Origin: Geothrix fuzhouensis | Lineage (GTDB): Bacteria > Acidobacteriota > Holophagae > Holophagales > Holophagaceae | Reading direction: 5' to 3' | DNA: 64,000 bases | Assembly (NCBI RefSeq): GCF_024609325.1 | Contig: NZ_JANHMQ010000001.1 | Span: 1,240,001-1,304,000 of the forward strand | Shown here: in pieces, positions 1 through 9,260 of the stretch | Layout: every line of letters begins with the position of its first letter | How positions within the stretch are numbered: the stretch's first letter is position 1 | The notes under the pieces: model-generated | The model's input: the letters and a program-made list of their open reading frames with translations, nothing else | Told to the model about the DNA's origin: nothing | Database searches by the model: none | Translations under genes and position numbers: made by a program

Positions 1-1
1 C

Positions 2-1321
2 CTCAGCCCAGCTCCCGTCCAAGGTCCCGTACCAACCTCCGCGCCAGCCCTAGCAGCCACCGCCAGCCCGCACCCAACCGTGCAACTCACCCTGGCTCAG
101 GCCCTTCGGACCGCCCTGGCACAGAACCCGCGCGTGCAGCAGTCGCTGCTGACCATCGCGGAAAGCGGCGACGACCGCCGGGCCGCCGCCGCGGCGCTCA
201 TGCCCACGGTGGCTGCCCAGGCCATCGGCCAGCGCAACAAATACAACCTGGATGCCCTGATGGGGCTGGCGCAGCCGCACGGCCCCGAAGTCGTCGGCCC
301 TTTCAACTGGGGCCAGGTAGGCGTGGAAGCCCAGGTCTCCCTATTCGATTTGAGCCTCTGGAAGAAGTGGCGGGCCTCCCGGCACGCCGAGGATGCCACA
401 CGCGCCCAAGGACGCGCCGTGCGCGAGGAGATCGCCGCCCTGGTCGTGGGCCAGTATTTGCGGGCCCTCCGCGCCGCGGCTTCGGTGCAGGCCGGGGAAT
501 CCCGCGTGGACCTGGCGGAGGCCCTGGCCAAGCTGGCGGAGAACCAGCAGAAGCAAGGGGTGGGTACCAAGCTCGATACCTTGCGCGCCCAGTTGCAGCT
601 GCAGACCGAGCGCCAGCGCCTCATCCAGGCCCAGACCCAGCGCTTGACGGCCCTCGCCGGCCTGGGCCGCCTGCTGGACCTGGCGCCCGGCACCCACCTC
701 GATCTGACGGACACCCTCGCGGCCCCCGCCCTGCCGGCGGGCGGTTTCGACGAGGCCTACCAGGCGGGTCTGACCCAGCGCCCCGAACTCGCAGCGCTGG
801 ATGCCCGGGAGAAGGCCGCCGAGAACCTGCGCCAAGCCGCCCAGGGCCTGCGTCTGCCCACCCTCGTGGCCACCGGGACGTATGGGTCCACAGGCCTCCA
901 ATCCCAGCCCTGGGTCAACACCTACCAGATCTCACTGGGCCTCCGGGTGCCCCTGTTCACCGGCGGCCTGGTGTCCTCCCACATCTCCCGCGCCAAGTCC
1001 GAGCAGAGCCGGGTTCAGGAAGCCCGGCGGGACATCCGCGCCCAGGTCGGCTACGAGGTCCAGGTGGCCCAGGCGGAACTGGATGCCGCGGCCCACGAGG
1101 TGGAGGTGGGCAACCTCGCCGTCTCTCTCGCTACGGAAGCGCTCACCCAGGCCCGGCACCGCTTTGAGGCCGGCGTGAGCAACAACATCGAAGTGATCAA
1201 CGCCCAGGATGAACTGGCGCGCGCCACCGACAACCAGATCAGCGCCCTCTACCGCCTGAACCAGTCCCGCGCGGACCTGGCCCGAGCCACGGGGCAGCTG
1301 GAATCGTTCTTCGCACGCTGA
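2..1321 (+). CDS. TolC-family outer-membrane efflux channel (5' end outside window)
   Basis: Outer-membrane channel partner of the EmrA/EmrB-type pump encoded next. The frame is open to the left edge, so the start lies outside the window; 439 residues are visible. The GTG at position 80 is only an internal codon: upstream residues are Pro/Ala-rich, like a linker after a signal peptide. The body shows the family's repeated helical hairpins, with Ala/Gln/Glu-rich helices (ALAQNPRVQQS near the start, NNIEVINAQDELARA near the end). The stop TGA overlaps the ATG at 1321, so it is tightly coupled to emrA. The substrate cannot be told from sequence. Confidence 0.9.
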   Translation, partial: LSPAPVQGPVPTSAPALAATASPHPTVQLTLAQALRTALAQNPRVQQSLLTIAESGDDRRAAAAALMPTVAAQAIGQRNKYNLDALMGLAQPHGPEVVGPFNWGQVGVEAQVSLFDLSLWKKWRASRHAEDATRAQGRAVREEIAALVVGQYLRALRAAASVQAGESRVDLAEALAKLAENQQKQGVGTKLDTLRAQLQLQTERQRLIQAQTQRLTALAGLGRLLDLAPGTHLDLTDTLAAPALPAGGFDEAYQAGLTQRPELAALDAREKAAENLRQAAQGLRLPTLVATGTYGSTGLQSQPWVNTYQISLGLRVPLFTGGLVSSHISRAKSEQSRVQEARRDIRAQVGYEVQVAQAELDAAAHEVEVGNLAVSLATEALTQARHRFEAGVSNNIEVINAQDELARATDNQISALYRLNQSRADLARATGQLESFFAR

Positions 1322-1332
1322 TGGAGACTCCC

Positions 1333-2442
1333 ATGAATCAAGAAGCTTCCCCCGTGACGGACACCCCCAGCGGAGCCCCTGCCAGTGGTTCCCGGGCCAT
1401 GCTGGCCCTCAAGATCGGCACGCCCATCGTGCTGGTCATCGCCGCTGGCATGTGGTTCTACACCCGCAACCGCGTGAGCACGGACGACGCCCAGGTGGAC
1501 GGCCACCTGGTGCCGGTCTCCTGTCGCGTCTACGGTACCGTGGACAAGGTGCTGGTGGAGGACAACCAGGCCGTGAAGGCCGGCGATCCCCTGGTGGCCA
1601 TGGATCCCCGGGACATCCAGGCGAAACTGGACCAGGCGAAAGCCGCCCTCGCCCAGGCCAAGGCCCAGGTCGAAGGCGCCCGGGCCGATCTGGAACGGGC
1701 CCGGGTGGCCTTCCAGCAGGCCAAGGGCTCGGACCTGGAGACCGCCAAGGCCAACCTGGATTCCAAACGGGCCAGCCTGGAGAAGGCGAAGACCGATGTC
1801 CAGCGCATGAAGCCCCTGGCCGAGCGGGAGGAGATCTCCGCCCAGCAGTTCGATGGCATCCGCACCCAGGCTGAGGTGGCCGACGGTGACTGGCGTGCCG
1901 CCCAGCAGAAGCTCAGTTCCCTCCAGCGCGAGGCGGATATTCGGAAAGTCGCCGTGGGCGCCTCTGAAGCCCGCCTGGCCTCGGCCCTGGCCCAGGTAGA
2001 CCAGGCCCGGGCCAGCCAGGAGGGCCTCGAACTCCAGCTTGGTTACACCCAGATCCTCGCCCCCGTGGATGGCGTCGTCACCCGCAAGTTCGTGGAAGCG
2101 GGCCAGACCATCCAGCCGGGCCAGGGCCTCCTCACGCTGATTCCCCTCCACCAGACCTGGGTCACCGCCAACTTCAAGGAGACCCAGCTGGCGCGGATGA
2201 AGCCCGGCCAGGAAGCGGAAATCAAGGTGGACATGAACGGCGTGGTGCTCAAGGGCCACGTGGATTCCATCGCCGGTTCCACCGGCTCGCGCATGAGCCT
2301 GCTGCCCCCCGAAAACGCCGTGGGCAACTTCGTGAAGGTCGTCCAGCGCATCCCCGTGAAGATCCACATCGATGAAACGGAAGCCCATAAAGTCATCCTC
2401 CGCCCCGGCATGAACGTCGAGGCCACGGTGATCGTGAAGTGA
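1333..2442 (+). CDS. emrA: HlyD/EmrA-family periplasmic adaptor (membrane fusion protein)
   Basis: Links the inner-membrane EmrB-type transporter to the TolC-type channel. 369 residues: an N-terminal membrane anchor at about residues 20-42, the EmrA-type stretch DDAQVDGHLVPV, a biotinyl-lipoyl half-motif (VEDNQAVKAGDPLVAMDP), a long Ala/Gln/Lys-rich coiled coil, then the second lipoyl half and a beta barrel (APVDGVVTRKFVEAGQ). GGAG at 1324-1327 sits at good spacing before ATG 1333; ATG 1321, overlapping the tolC stop, is the alternative start and adds four residues. The stop overlaps the next gene by 4 bases. Confidence 0.93.
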   Translation: MNQEASPVTDTPSGAPASGSRAMLALKIGTPIVLVIAAGMWFYTRNRVSTDDAQVDGHLVPVSCRVYGTVDKVLVEDNQAVKAGDPLVAMDPRDIQAKLDQAKAALAQAKAQVEGARADLERARVAFQQAKGSDLETAKANLDSKRASLEKAKTDVQRMKPLAEREEISAQQFDGIRTQAEVADGDWRAAQQKLSSLQREADIRKVAVGASEARLASALAQVDQARASQEGLELQLGYTQILAPVDGVVTRKFVEAGQTIQPGQGLLTLIPLHQTWVTANFKETQLARMKPGQEAEIKVDMNGVVLKGHVDSIAGSTGSRMSLLPPENAVGNFVKVVQRIPVKIHIDETEAHKVILRPGMNVEATVIVK

Positions 2443-4001
2443 CCCAGCACCGCCGCATCAATCCCTGGATCATTGCCCTCACGGTGATGATCGCGACCTT
2501 CATGGAGGTCCTCGACACCAGCGTGGCCAACGTGGCGCTGCCGCACATCGCGGGGGACCTCTCGGCGACGGTGGAGGAGACCACCTGGGTACTGACGTCA
2601 TACCTGGTGGCCAATGCCGTGGTGTTGCCGCTGGGTGGCTACTTCTCCAGCCTCATGGGCCGCAAGCGCTTCTACCTCACCTGCGTGAGCATCTTCACGG
2701 TGGCCTCGCTCCTCTGCGGCATCGCGCCCTCACTGGGCTGGCTCATCTTCTTCCGGGTGCTCCAGGGCCTCGGCGGCGGCGGCCTCCAGCCCATCTCCCA
2801 GGCCATCCTGGTGGAAACCTTCCCCCACGAGAAGCGCGGCGCGGCCATGGCCGTCTATGGCATGGGCGTGGTGCTGGCGCCCATCATCGGCCCCGTGCTG
2901 GGCGGATGGATCACGGACAATTTCAGCTGGCACTGGATCTTCCTCATCAACATCCCGGTGGGCCTCCTGTCCATCGCGCTCACCAGCTCGCTGGTGCAGG
3001 ATCCCCCGAACTTCCACCGCATCTCCCTCAAGGAGGGCGCCCGGTTCGACTACCTGGGCATCGGTGTCATCACCCTGGGATTGGCGTCGCTGGAGATCGT
3101 GCTGGACGAGGGCCAACGCAAGGATTGGTTCTCCTCGAACTTCATCGTCTTCTTCGCCGTCGTCGCGGTGGTGGCCCTGCTCTACGCGGTCTACCACGAG
3201 CTGCGGAAGGAACGGCCCATCGTGGATCTGAGGCTGCTGAAGGACCGTACCTTCGCGGTCTCCATCCTCATGCTCTTCGTGCTCGGCTTCGTGCTCTACG
3301 GCAGCCTGGCGCTGCTGCCCATTTTCCTGCAGACGCTGCTGGGCTACTCCGCCCTGCTGAGTGGCTGGGTGTTGAGTCCTGGCGGCCTGGCGGTGCTGCT
3401 GATGATGCCCGTGGTGGCCATGCTGCTGAAGAAAGTCGACACCCGCTGGCTCATCGGCATCGGGTTCTTCACCTGCGGTCTCGGCCTCATCCAGATGTCG
3501 GGGTTCAACCTGCAGGTGGATTTCCAGACGGCCATGACCTCCCGCGTGGTGCAGAGCCTGGGTTTCGCGTTTCTCTTCATCCCCATCAACGTCTCCGCTT
3601 TCCAGCACATCCCGCATGAGAAGACAGCCTATGCCGCCGGTCTCATGAACCTGGTGCGCAACATCGGCGGCAGCACAGGCATCGCCATCGCCACCACACT
3701 GCTGTCCCGTCGCTCCCAGTTCCACCAGGCCAACCTCATCGGCCACCTGGCGCCGGGGGACCCCGCCTACCAGGGCTTCCTGGACCGGGCCACCCAGCTG
3801 GGCGTGCTCCGCGGTGGCCTGTCACCGACGGATGCGGCCCACATGGCGCAGGGCGCCGCCTACGGCACGGTGGTCAAGCAGTCGAGCATGATGGCCTTCT
3901 CGGACACCTTCTGGTTCATGGGCATCCTCTGCTTCTGCCTCTTCCCCCTGCTTTTCCTCATGCGGCGGAGCCGAGCCACGGGCCCCGTGGCCATCGACTG
4001 A
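2439..4001 (+). CDS. emrB: DHA2-family MFS multidrug efflux permease (EmrB/QacA type)
   Basis: Inner-membrane drug:proton antiporter of 14 predicted helices, 520 residues, the usual DHA2 length. Visible family motifs are LDTSVANVALPHIA in helix 1, GRKRFY in the first cytoplasmic loop, the antiporter motif GPVLGGWI, and WHWIFLINIPVG before helix 6. The GTG start lies inside the emrA stop (GTGA overlap), so translation is coupled. With TolC and EmrA it completes a tripartite export system for hydrophobic toxicants; the substrate is unknown. Confidence 0.95.
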   Translation: MTQHRRINPWIIALTVMIATFMEVLDTSVANVALPHIAGDLSATVEETTWVLTSYLVANAVVLPLGGYFSSLMGRKRFYLTCVSIFTVASLLCGIAPSLGWLIFFRVLQGLGGGGLQPISQAILVETFPHEKRGAAMAVYGMGVVLAPIIGPVLGGWITDNFSWHWIFLINIPVGLLSIALTSSLVQDPPNFHRISLKEGARFDYLGIGVITLGLASLEIVLDEGQRKDWFSSNFIVFFAVVAVVALLYAVYHELRKERPIVDLRLLKDRTFAVSILMLFVLGFVLYGSLALLPIFLQTLLGYSALLSGWVLSPGGLAVLLMMPVVAMLLKKVDTRWLIGIGFFTCGLGLIQMSGFNLQVDFQTAMTSRVVQSLGFAFLFIPINVSAFQHIPHEKTAYAAGLMNLVRNIGGSTGIAIATTLLSRRSQFHQANLIGHLAPGDPAYQGFLDRATQLGVLRGGLSPTDAAHMAQGAAYGTVVKQSSMMAFSDTFWFMGILCFCLFPLLFLMRRSRATGPVAID

Positions 4002-4019
4002 CCCGGCGGGGCGGATACC

Positions 4020-4694
4020 ATGGGCGTCATGAGCCTGCGCAACCTGCCCCCCTCCGAGCGCGCCTTCGCGACCTTCGTGCTCCTGGCCATGGCGGCCTTC
4101 CTGACGGGTGGCTTGCTCTTCACTACCCGTCAGGAACGCGCCGGGATGGCCCAGGCTCCGGCCGCCAGACCCCGTCTCATGGCCATTCTCGAAGGCGTGA
4201 TGGCCCCGAACACCAGCCCGGCTGAGACCGCCATGTTCCGCACCTGGGTGCAGGGTGGTGCCGCCCGGGAGGGCTTCGCCCCCGTGGAAGCCATCGTCAC
4301 GAACAACTGCGCCAGCTGCCACGGCCCAGGCGGCCAGTTTCCCCGGATCACCAGCTACGAGGACCTGCGGCCCCTGGCCATGGAGGAGGCCTCGGACAGC
4401 CTCTATGCCACGATCGGCGCTCGGGGTCTCCATCTCGTGGCCTTCCCATTGGTCTTCCTGGCGGCGGCAGTCCTCTACCTTCGGCGGACGGCCTGGGCCA
4501 GTCGCAAGGGGCTCATGGGCGCTTCCGCGGTGGCGGTGCTCTTTGACATGGGCCAGTGGTGGCTGCGCCAGGGGCGGACCGGGATCGCCTGGGCGCCCTG
4601 GGCGGCCCTGGTCCTTGTCGCCACGACCTACTTAGCCCTGACGGGCATGGTGCTCGCGGATCTTTGGCACGGCTCCTCTGAAGGCCAGAGATAA
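4020..4694 (+). CDS. Membrane protein with one c-type heme motif
   Basis: 224 residues. An N-terminal hydrophobic segment (about residues 17-38) is followed by a probably periplasmic region with a single CASCH heme-binding motif (about residue 100) and three hydrophobic stretches in the C-terminal half. The CxxCH followed by GPGGQFPRI resembles small monoheme domains. It starts 18 bases after emrB and may be co-transcribed, but nothing links a cytochrome to drug export. ATG 4020 is used; ATG 4029 is possible. I do not recognise a named family; an electron-transfer or sensing role is inference. Confidence 0.7.
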   Translation: MGVMSLRNLPPSERAFATFVLLAMAAFLTGGLLFTTRQERAGMAQAPAARPRLMAILEGVMAPNTSPAETAMFRTWVQGGAAREGFAPVEAIVTNNCASCHGPGGQFPRITSYEDLRPLAMEEASDSLYATIGARGLHLVAFPLVFLAAAVLYLRRTAWASRKGLMGASAVAVLFDMGQWWLRQGRTGIAWAPWAALVLVATTYLALTGMVLADLWHGSSEGQR

Positions 4695-4793
4695 AAGATC
4701 ACCACCAAGGCACCAGACATCAGTTTGTCTCGCGTATCACCGCAGGTGATACCGAGAGGAAAAGCAGTTCTTATGTCTTGGTGGTGAAAAGTC
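4695..4793. repeat. Facing inverted array, CACCAAG family
   Basis: Begins right after the stop of the heme protein. The left arm (4699-4720) contains CACCACCAAG and the right arm (4772-4793) the complement CTTGGTGGTG. Between them is a perfect 7-bp stem, GTATCAC/GTGATAC (4734-4752). The same unit, better preserved, occurs at 9162-9238. It may fold as an RNA hairpin at the convergent ends of the two flanking genes. Confidence 0.7.
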
Positions 4794-4816
4794 TTTCCCC
4801 GACTTGGACGACCAGC

Positions 4817-5338
4817 CTACTGGGCCGCGGGCTCGTCTACGAAGTCGTCGTCCGAGAGGCCAGAATCTGGGGGGAGCTTGGCCAGCTCGGCCTTGACGAG
4901 GGTCTGGTGCAGAACCTCCTCGTCACGCAGCTCCTCGAAGAGGGCGCGGACCTTGGCATCCTTCAAAGCGGGGAGGGCCGCCACGAAGAAGGCATGGGCC
5001 TTGACCTCGGAAGCCAGGGCGGCCTTCATGGCCTGGCGTGGGCTCATGAAAGCCCGGGCCTCATCAAAGTCCGGGGCCTCCACATCGAAGATCATGGCCC
5101 GAGTCACAGTGGGTGTCAGACCGCCGAACAGCTGGCTCCGGCGGTCGGCCAGCTCCTGGCCATGTTTGGCCTCGTTGCCGGCCATGAGGCGGAAGAAGGT
5201 GGCCGCCTCCGGGGTGCGGTGCTGCTCCATCTGCGCTGCGAAGTCCTCGTAGCGCTCCTTCGCCTCATCCTCGATCAGGACAGCCAGGTCGAGGGCATCC
5301 ATGAGGCTCAAGCGGGCGAAATCAATCTGCGTGGCCAT
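4817..5338 (-). CDS. Ferritin-like diiron protein (rubrerythrin-like, no rubredoxin domain)
   Basis: 173 residues of four-helix-bundle type. Iron-ligand patterns are visible twice: EDEAKERYEDF with MAGNEAKHGQE, and SEVKAHAFF with ELRDEEVLHQ (E...ExxH in each half). There is no CxxC rubredoxin tail. ATG 5338 follows a GGGAGG ribosome site; further upstream the frame runs into korB and is not used. It lies 13 bases after korB on the same strand. The family is generally linked to peroxide or iron handling; a role in protecting the oxygen-sensitive ferredoxin oxidoreductase is inference. Confidence 0.85.
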   Translation of the reverse strand: MATQIDFARLSLMDALDLAVLIEDEAKERYEDFAAQMEQHRTPEAATFFRLMAGNEAKHGQELADRRSQLFGGLTPTVTRAMIFDVEAPDFDEARAFMSPRQAMKAALASEVKAHAFFVAALPALKDAKVRALFEELRDEEVLHQTLVKAELAKLPPDSGLSDDDFVDEPAAQ

Positions 5339-5351
5339 GGTCGGCCTCCCG

Positions 5352-6227
5352 TCACTTCTTGATGAAGAGGTCCAGGATGCGCTCCTTGGGGAGGGCGTCC
5401 TTGGCCAGCAGCGCCTGACGCTCACGCACCAGGGCATCGTAGGTGGTTGGCGGCTCGGGGTTCCGGTAGAACACACCGAGGTGCATCTTCTGGCCGTACT
5501 GCTGGGCCAGATTCATGGCCGCCAGCCGGTCTGCCGGGTCGTGCCCCATGGCCGCCAGTGATTCACTGATGGCCTTGAGGCCCTTGATCTGCTGGGCCTC
5601 TTCGCCGTAGGTCACGCAGGGCGACTGGACATTCACGAAGGCGAAGCCTGGGTAGCGGATGGCCTCCTCGATGGTGGAGGCCATGCCTGCCAGATCCGTC
5701 GGCGAGGCCTGGGCCACGAAGCCGGCGCCGTAGGCCAGCACGTAGAGCAGCGGATTGACGGGGTTCTCAAGGCTCCCGTAGGGCGAGGTGCAGGTGGTGC
5801 GACCCTTCTGGGAGGTGGGTGAGAGCTGGCCCTTGGTGAGGCCGTAGATCTGGTTGTCCATCACGATGTAGGTGATGTCGATGTTGCGCCGGATCAGGTG
5901 GGCGATGTGGCCGCCACCGATGGAGAAACCGTCGCCGTCGCCGCCCGCCGCCAGCACCAGCAGGTCGGGGTTGGCCAGCTTGATGCCCTGGGCGATGGGC
6001 AGGGCCCGGCCGTGGACGGTGTTGAAGCCGTAGGCCGTGGTGTAGCCGGGGATGCGGCTGGAGCAGCCGATGCCCGAGATGAAGGCGACCTCGTGCGGCG
6101 GGCGCCCGATGGCGGCCAGGGCCCGGTAGATGCCCTGCACCACGGAGTAGTCACCGCAGCCGGGGCACCAGATGGGCTTCAGGTCGCTCTTGTAGTCTTT
6201 CGCTTGGAATTCGCAGGTAGCGCTCAT
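5352..6227 (-). CDS. korB: 2-oxoacid:ferredoxin oxidoreductase, beta (TPP-binding) subunit
   Basis: Catalytic subunit that binds thiamine diphosphate and an iron-sulfur cluster; with the alpha subunit it oxidatively decarboxylates a 2-oxoacid and reduces ferredoxin. 291 residues. The N-terminal CPGCGDYSV holds cluster cysteines, GDGDGFSIGGGH with the downstream MDNQIYGLTKGQ is the TPP/Mg site, and SPCVTYGEE adds a further cysteine. ATG 6227 is preferred over GTG 6239 because GAGG precedes it. It starts 8 bases after korA. 2-Oxoglutarate is the likely substrate by family resemblance, but pyruvate or branched acids are not excluded. Confidence 0.92.
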   Translation of the reverse strand: MSATCEFQAKDYKSDLKPIWCPGCGDYSVVQGIYRALAAIGRPPHEVAFISGIGCSSRIPGYTTAYGFNTVHGRALPIAQGIKLANPDLLVLAAGGDGDGFSIGGGHIAHLIRRNIDITYIVMDNQIYGLTKGQLSPTSQKGRTTCTSPYGSLENPVNPLLYVLAYGAGFVAQASPTDLAGMASTIEEAIRYPGFAFVNVQSPCVTYGEEAQQIKGLKAISESLAAMGHDPADRLAAMNLAQQYGQKMHLGVFYRNPEPPTTYDALVRERQALLAKDALPKERILDLFIKK

Positions 6228-6235
6228 GGTGAACC

Positions 6236-8026
6236 TCACTCCTGGGGCTGAAGCTTGCCCTCGTGGCTGCGCTGCAGCTCCGAGAGGAGATGGTGGAGGG
6301 CCGCGACGATCTCGCCGGGCAGGAAGGGGTTCGCGCCGCTGCGGGCCAGGGACTGCAGGCCCTTGGGCAGGTCGAGGTGCATGCGCAGCACCTTGAAGGT
6401 CTGGGCCAGGTGGGACTGCTCGACGACGAGGCCCTTCTGCACCGAGGCGAAGAAATCGCGGTAGGTCTGCTCGGCCACGGGATAGAGCAGGTAGGGCACC
6501 ATGAGCTTCACATCCAGGCCCTCGGCCCGGGCCATCTGCAGCGCCTCGCGGCAGACGCCGGCCACGCTGCCCCAGGCCACCAGGGCCAGCGGCGCATCGG
6601 GGTTGCCGGTGATCTCGAAGAGATCTTTGCGCTCCTTGAGGGGGTCCAGCTTCTTGATGCGCTTGTCGTTCATGCGCGCATGGACGGAGCCGCTGTTCGT
6701 GGGCGCGCCGGATTCCACATGCTCGATGCCGGAAGCCAGGTAGGTGCCGCCGAGCAGGCCCGGGTGGCTGATGGGGCTGATGTGGTTCTCGGTCTGCTTG
6801 AACCGCTTGTAGTCCTGCAGGTCCGAGCCCGTGGGGGCAAGGCGGTTGATGATCTTGAACTGGCTGGTGTCGATGGGATCCAGCGTCTCCTTGCGGGAGG
6901 CGATCTCCTGATCGGAGAGGATGATCACCGGCGTCTGGTAGTACTCGGCGATGTTGAAGGCCTCGATGGTGGTGCGGAACGTGTCGGCCACGGAGGTGGG
7001 GGCCAGCACGGGGCGGATCACGTCGCCATGGGCGGAGAAGGCGGCCGCGAAGAGGTCGGACTGCTCGGTCTTGGTGGGCAGGCCCGTGGAGGGGCCGCCG
7101 CGCTGCACGTCCACGATCACCAGGGGCAGCTCGGCGATGCTGGCGAGGCCCATCATCTCCGACTTCAACGAAAGGCCCGGGCCGCTGGTGGCGGTCATGG
7201 CCTTCTTGCCAGCGAAGGAGGCGCCCACGGCCGCGCCGATGCCCGCGATCTCATCCTCGGCCTGCAGCACGGCGCCGCCGTACTTCCAGACGTGGTTGGT
7301 GAAGAACTGCATGATCTCGGTAGAGGGCGTGATCGGGTAGCCGCCGAAGAACTGGCAACCAGCGAAGATGGCGGCGGCGGCACACATGTCGTTGCCATCG
7401 GTCAGGAGCTTCACGCCACCTTTGCCCGCGGAGGGTTCGATGGTCATGTCCGCCTTGAGGGGATGCGCCTGCGCGAAGGCCATGCCCGCATCGAAGGCCT
7501 TTTGGTTGGCTTCGACGAGTTCCTGGCTTTTCTTGGCCAGCTTCTTGGAGATGCCCTTCATCACGGCCACCGCGCCGATGCCGAACCAGCCGGCAATCAG
7601 GCCCAGCACCACAGTGTTCTTGGCGCGCTCGGTGCCGGCGGTCTCCTTGGCCATCGCGGCGATGGGCACCGCGATCACCTGCAGGGGCGTCACGCCCACC
7701 AGGGGGATCTGGTTCTCGGCCACGCCGGTGGCGGCCTCGTAGATCACCACGGTGGTACCAGCCACCGGAAGCTCGGCGCCGAACTTGAGGAAGTCCTCCC
7801 AGTTCAGGGCCACGGCCACATCAAGGTTGCCGCCTGGATTCAAGACCGGATCCGTGCTGATGCGCACGCGACAAGAGGATTCACCACCGCGGATCTGCGA
7901 ACCGAAGCTCTTGGTCATCACGCCGTGATAACCCTCGGCCGAAGCGGCCTGGAGAAGGGAGTCGCCGGCAGAGACGATGCCATCGCCTCCTGAGCCGGCC
8001 ATTCCGAAGACAAGATCCTTGCGCAT
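6236..8026 (-). CDS. korA: 2-oxoacid:ferredoxin oxidoreductase, fused gamma-alpha subunit
   Basis: 596 residues. The N-terminal gamma domain (about 1-190, starting FGMAGSGGDGIVSAG) is fused to the pyrimidine-binding alpha domain (from about 200, with GYPITPSTEIMQFF) and a C-terminal transketolase-like domain. This is the usual KorA arrangement. ATG 8026 has GAGGTG just upstream; the frame reaches 8092 without a good start. It is the first gene of the korA-korB-ferritin-like operon. It supplies reduced ferredoxin, relevant to the NADH-module-less complex I encoded downstream in the window. Confidence 0.92.
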   Translation of the reverse strand: MRKDLVFGMAGSGGDGIVSAGDSLLQAASAEGYHGVMTKSFGSQIRGGESSCRVRISTDPVLNPGGNLDVAVALNWEDFLKFGAELPVAGTTVVIYEAATGVAENQIPLVGVTPLQVIAVPIAAMAKETAGTERAKNTVVLGLIAGWFGIGAVAVMKGISKKLAKKSQELVEANQKAFDAGMAFAQAHPLKADMTIEPSAGKGGVKLLTDGNDMCAAAAIFAGCQFFGGYPITPSTEIMQFFTNHVWKYGGAVLQAEDEIAGIGAAVGASFAGKKAMTATSGPGLSLKSEMMGLASIAELPLVIVDVQRGGPSTGLPTKTEQSDLFAAAFSAHGDVIRPVLAPTSVADTFRTTIEAFNIAEYYQTPVIILSDQEIASRKETLDPIDTSQFKIINRLAPTGSDLQDYKRFKQTENHISPISHPGLLGGTYLASGIEHVESGAPTNSGSVHARMNDKRIKKLDPLKERKDLFEITGNPDAPLALVAWGSVAGVCREALQMARAEGLDVKLMVPYLLYPVAEQTYRDFFASVQKGLVVEQSHLAQTFKVLRMHLDLPKGLQSLARSGANPFLPGEIVAALHHLLSELQRSHEGKLQPQE

Positions 8027-8186
8027 GGGCACCTCGGACTGAGGGTGATGTAGGCGGGCCCCGGGCCGCTTTGACGCTGCCCGGCACCGCACACTGGGAG
8101 ACGCAGTGTCGTCTCTTCCACCCTACGCCTGGGGGGCATTGCTTTTCATCACACCTTCCCGGCGGGAAATCGCTGCCAGCGCGGTG

Positions 8187-9125
8187 TCAACCCAATTGGG
8201 CCATGTCTTCCGGGGCGCCGATGCTCAGAGCCGAGACCTCCAGGCCCCGCTCCTTGGCCTGTCGTTTCACCAGGCCCGCCAGAACCTTCCCTGGTCCCAA
8301 TTCGAAGAAAGAGGTGACTCCCTGGTCCAGCAGCAGGTCCATGGTGGCCTGCCAGCGCACCGCGCCCGGGATCTGGCGCACCAGTCCGTCCCGCAGAACC
8401 TCGGGCGCTGAGACAGCGGCTGCGTCCACATTGTTGACCAGGGGGCAGATGGGTGTCTTGAAGGCCAAGTTGCCCAGGGTGGGGGCCATGCGGGCCTGGG
8501 CGGGCTCCATGAGCGGGGAATGGAACGGCGCACTCACGGGCAGCTTCATGACCTTGCGCCCGCCCCTGGCCTTGACGGCTTCCAGAGCCGCCTCCACCGC
8601 CTCGGCATGTCCCGCGATGACGATCTGGCCGGGACCATTGAAGTTGGCGGGCACCACGATCTTGCCGGTCGCGGCGGCCGCCTCGGCGCAGCTGGCCTCC
8701 ACATCCGCCTGGCTCATGCCCAGGATCGCCGCCATGGCGCCCACGCCCACGGGCACGGCCTCCTGCATGGCCCGGCCGCGCTCACGCACCGTGCGGACCG
8801 CATCCTGGAAACCCAGGGCGCCCAGGGCCACCAGGGCGCTGTACTCGCCCAGCGAGTGGCCCGCGGCGAAATCGGGCTTCGGCAGCCGGTGGGCCCAGGC
8901 GCGCACCACCATGGTGCTGTGGGTGAGGATGGCGGGCTGGGTGTGCTCCGTCAGCTTCAGCGTGTCTTCCGGCCCCTCGGCCATGAGCTTCGAGAGCGGG
9001 AAGCCCAAGGCAGCGTCAGCGTCCTGAAGCACCGCCCGTGCCGCAGGCTCGGCCGCCGCCAGGGCCACGCCCATGCCCACCGCCTGCGACCCCTGCCCCG
9101 GAAACAGCCAAGCCACCTTGCTCAT
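8187..9125 (-). CDS. fabD: Malonyl-CoA:ACP transacylase
   Basis: Transfers malonyl groups from CoA to acyl carrier protein to feed fatty-acid elongation. 312 residues, normal length. Catalytic features are visible: FPGQGSQ near the N-terminus (oxyanion-hole Gln), the nucleophile elbow GHSLGE with Ser about 91, and the catalytic His in PFHSPLM. GGGGAGG lies 7 bases before ATG 9125. It follows plsX-rpmF-yceD on the same strand, separated by an inverted repeat array, so it may have its own transcript or be read through. Confidence 0.96.
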   Translation of the reverse strand: MSKVAWLFPGQGSQAVGMGVALAAAEPAARAVLQDADAALGFPLSKLMAEGPEDTLKLTEHTQPAILTHSTMVVRAWAHRLPKPDFAAGHSLGEYSALVALGALGFQDAVRTVRERGRAMQEAVPVGVGAMAAILGMSQADVEASCAEAAAATGKIVVPANFNGPGQIVIAGHAEAVEAALEAVKARGGRKVMKLPVSAPFHSPLMEPAQARMAPTLGNLAFKTPICPLVNNVDAAAVSAPEVLRDGLVRQIPGAVRWQATMDLLLDQGVTSFFELGPGKVLAGLVKRQAKERGLEVSALSIGAPEDMAQLG

Positions 9126-9161
9126 AGAGAACCTCCCCGACCACTCGAACTTGAACTGCTT

Positions 9162-9238
9162 ACCACCAAGGCACCAAGACACCAAGAAAGACAACGAACT
9201 TGCCTTTGCAGTTCTTGGTGTCTTGGTGTCTTGGTGGT
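9162..9238. repeat. Inverted array, CACCAAGA 8-nt family (best copy)
   Basis: Left arm 9162-9188 is four partial units of CACCAAG(A/G); right arm 9212-9238 is its reverse complement with a single mismatch in 27, around a 23-base spacer. It lies between plsX and fabD, both minus-strand. Such a stem could cap or process a transcript. It is a second copy of the element at 4695-4793. Confidence 0.9.
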
Positions 9239-9260
9239 GAATCCTTTCCCGGAAGCCGCC

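Noticed and set aside
6263-7993. Long plus-strand frame opposite korA
   Set aside because: Antisense shadow of a high-GC gene; His/Gly-rich nonsense composition.
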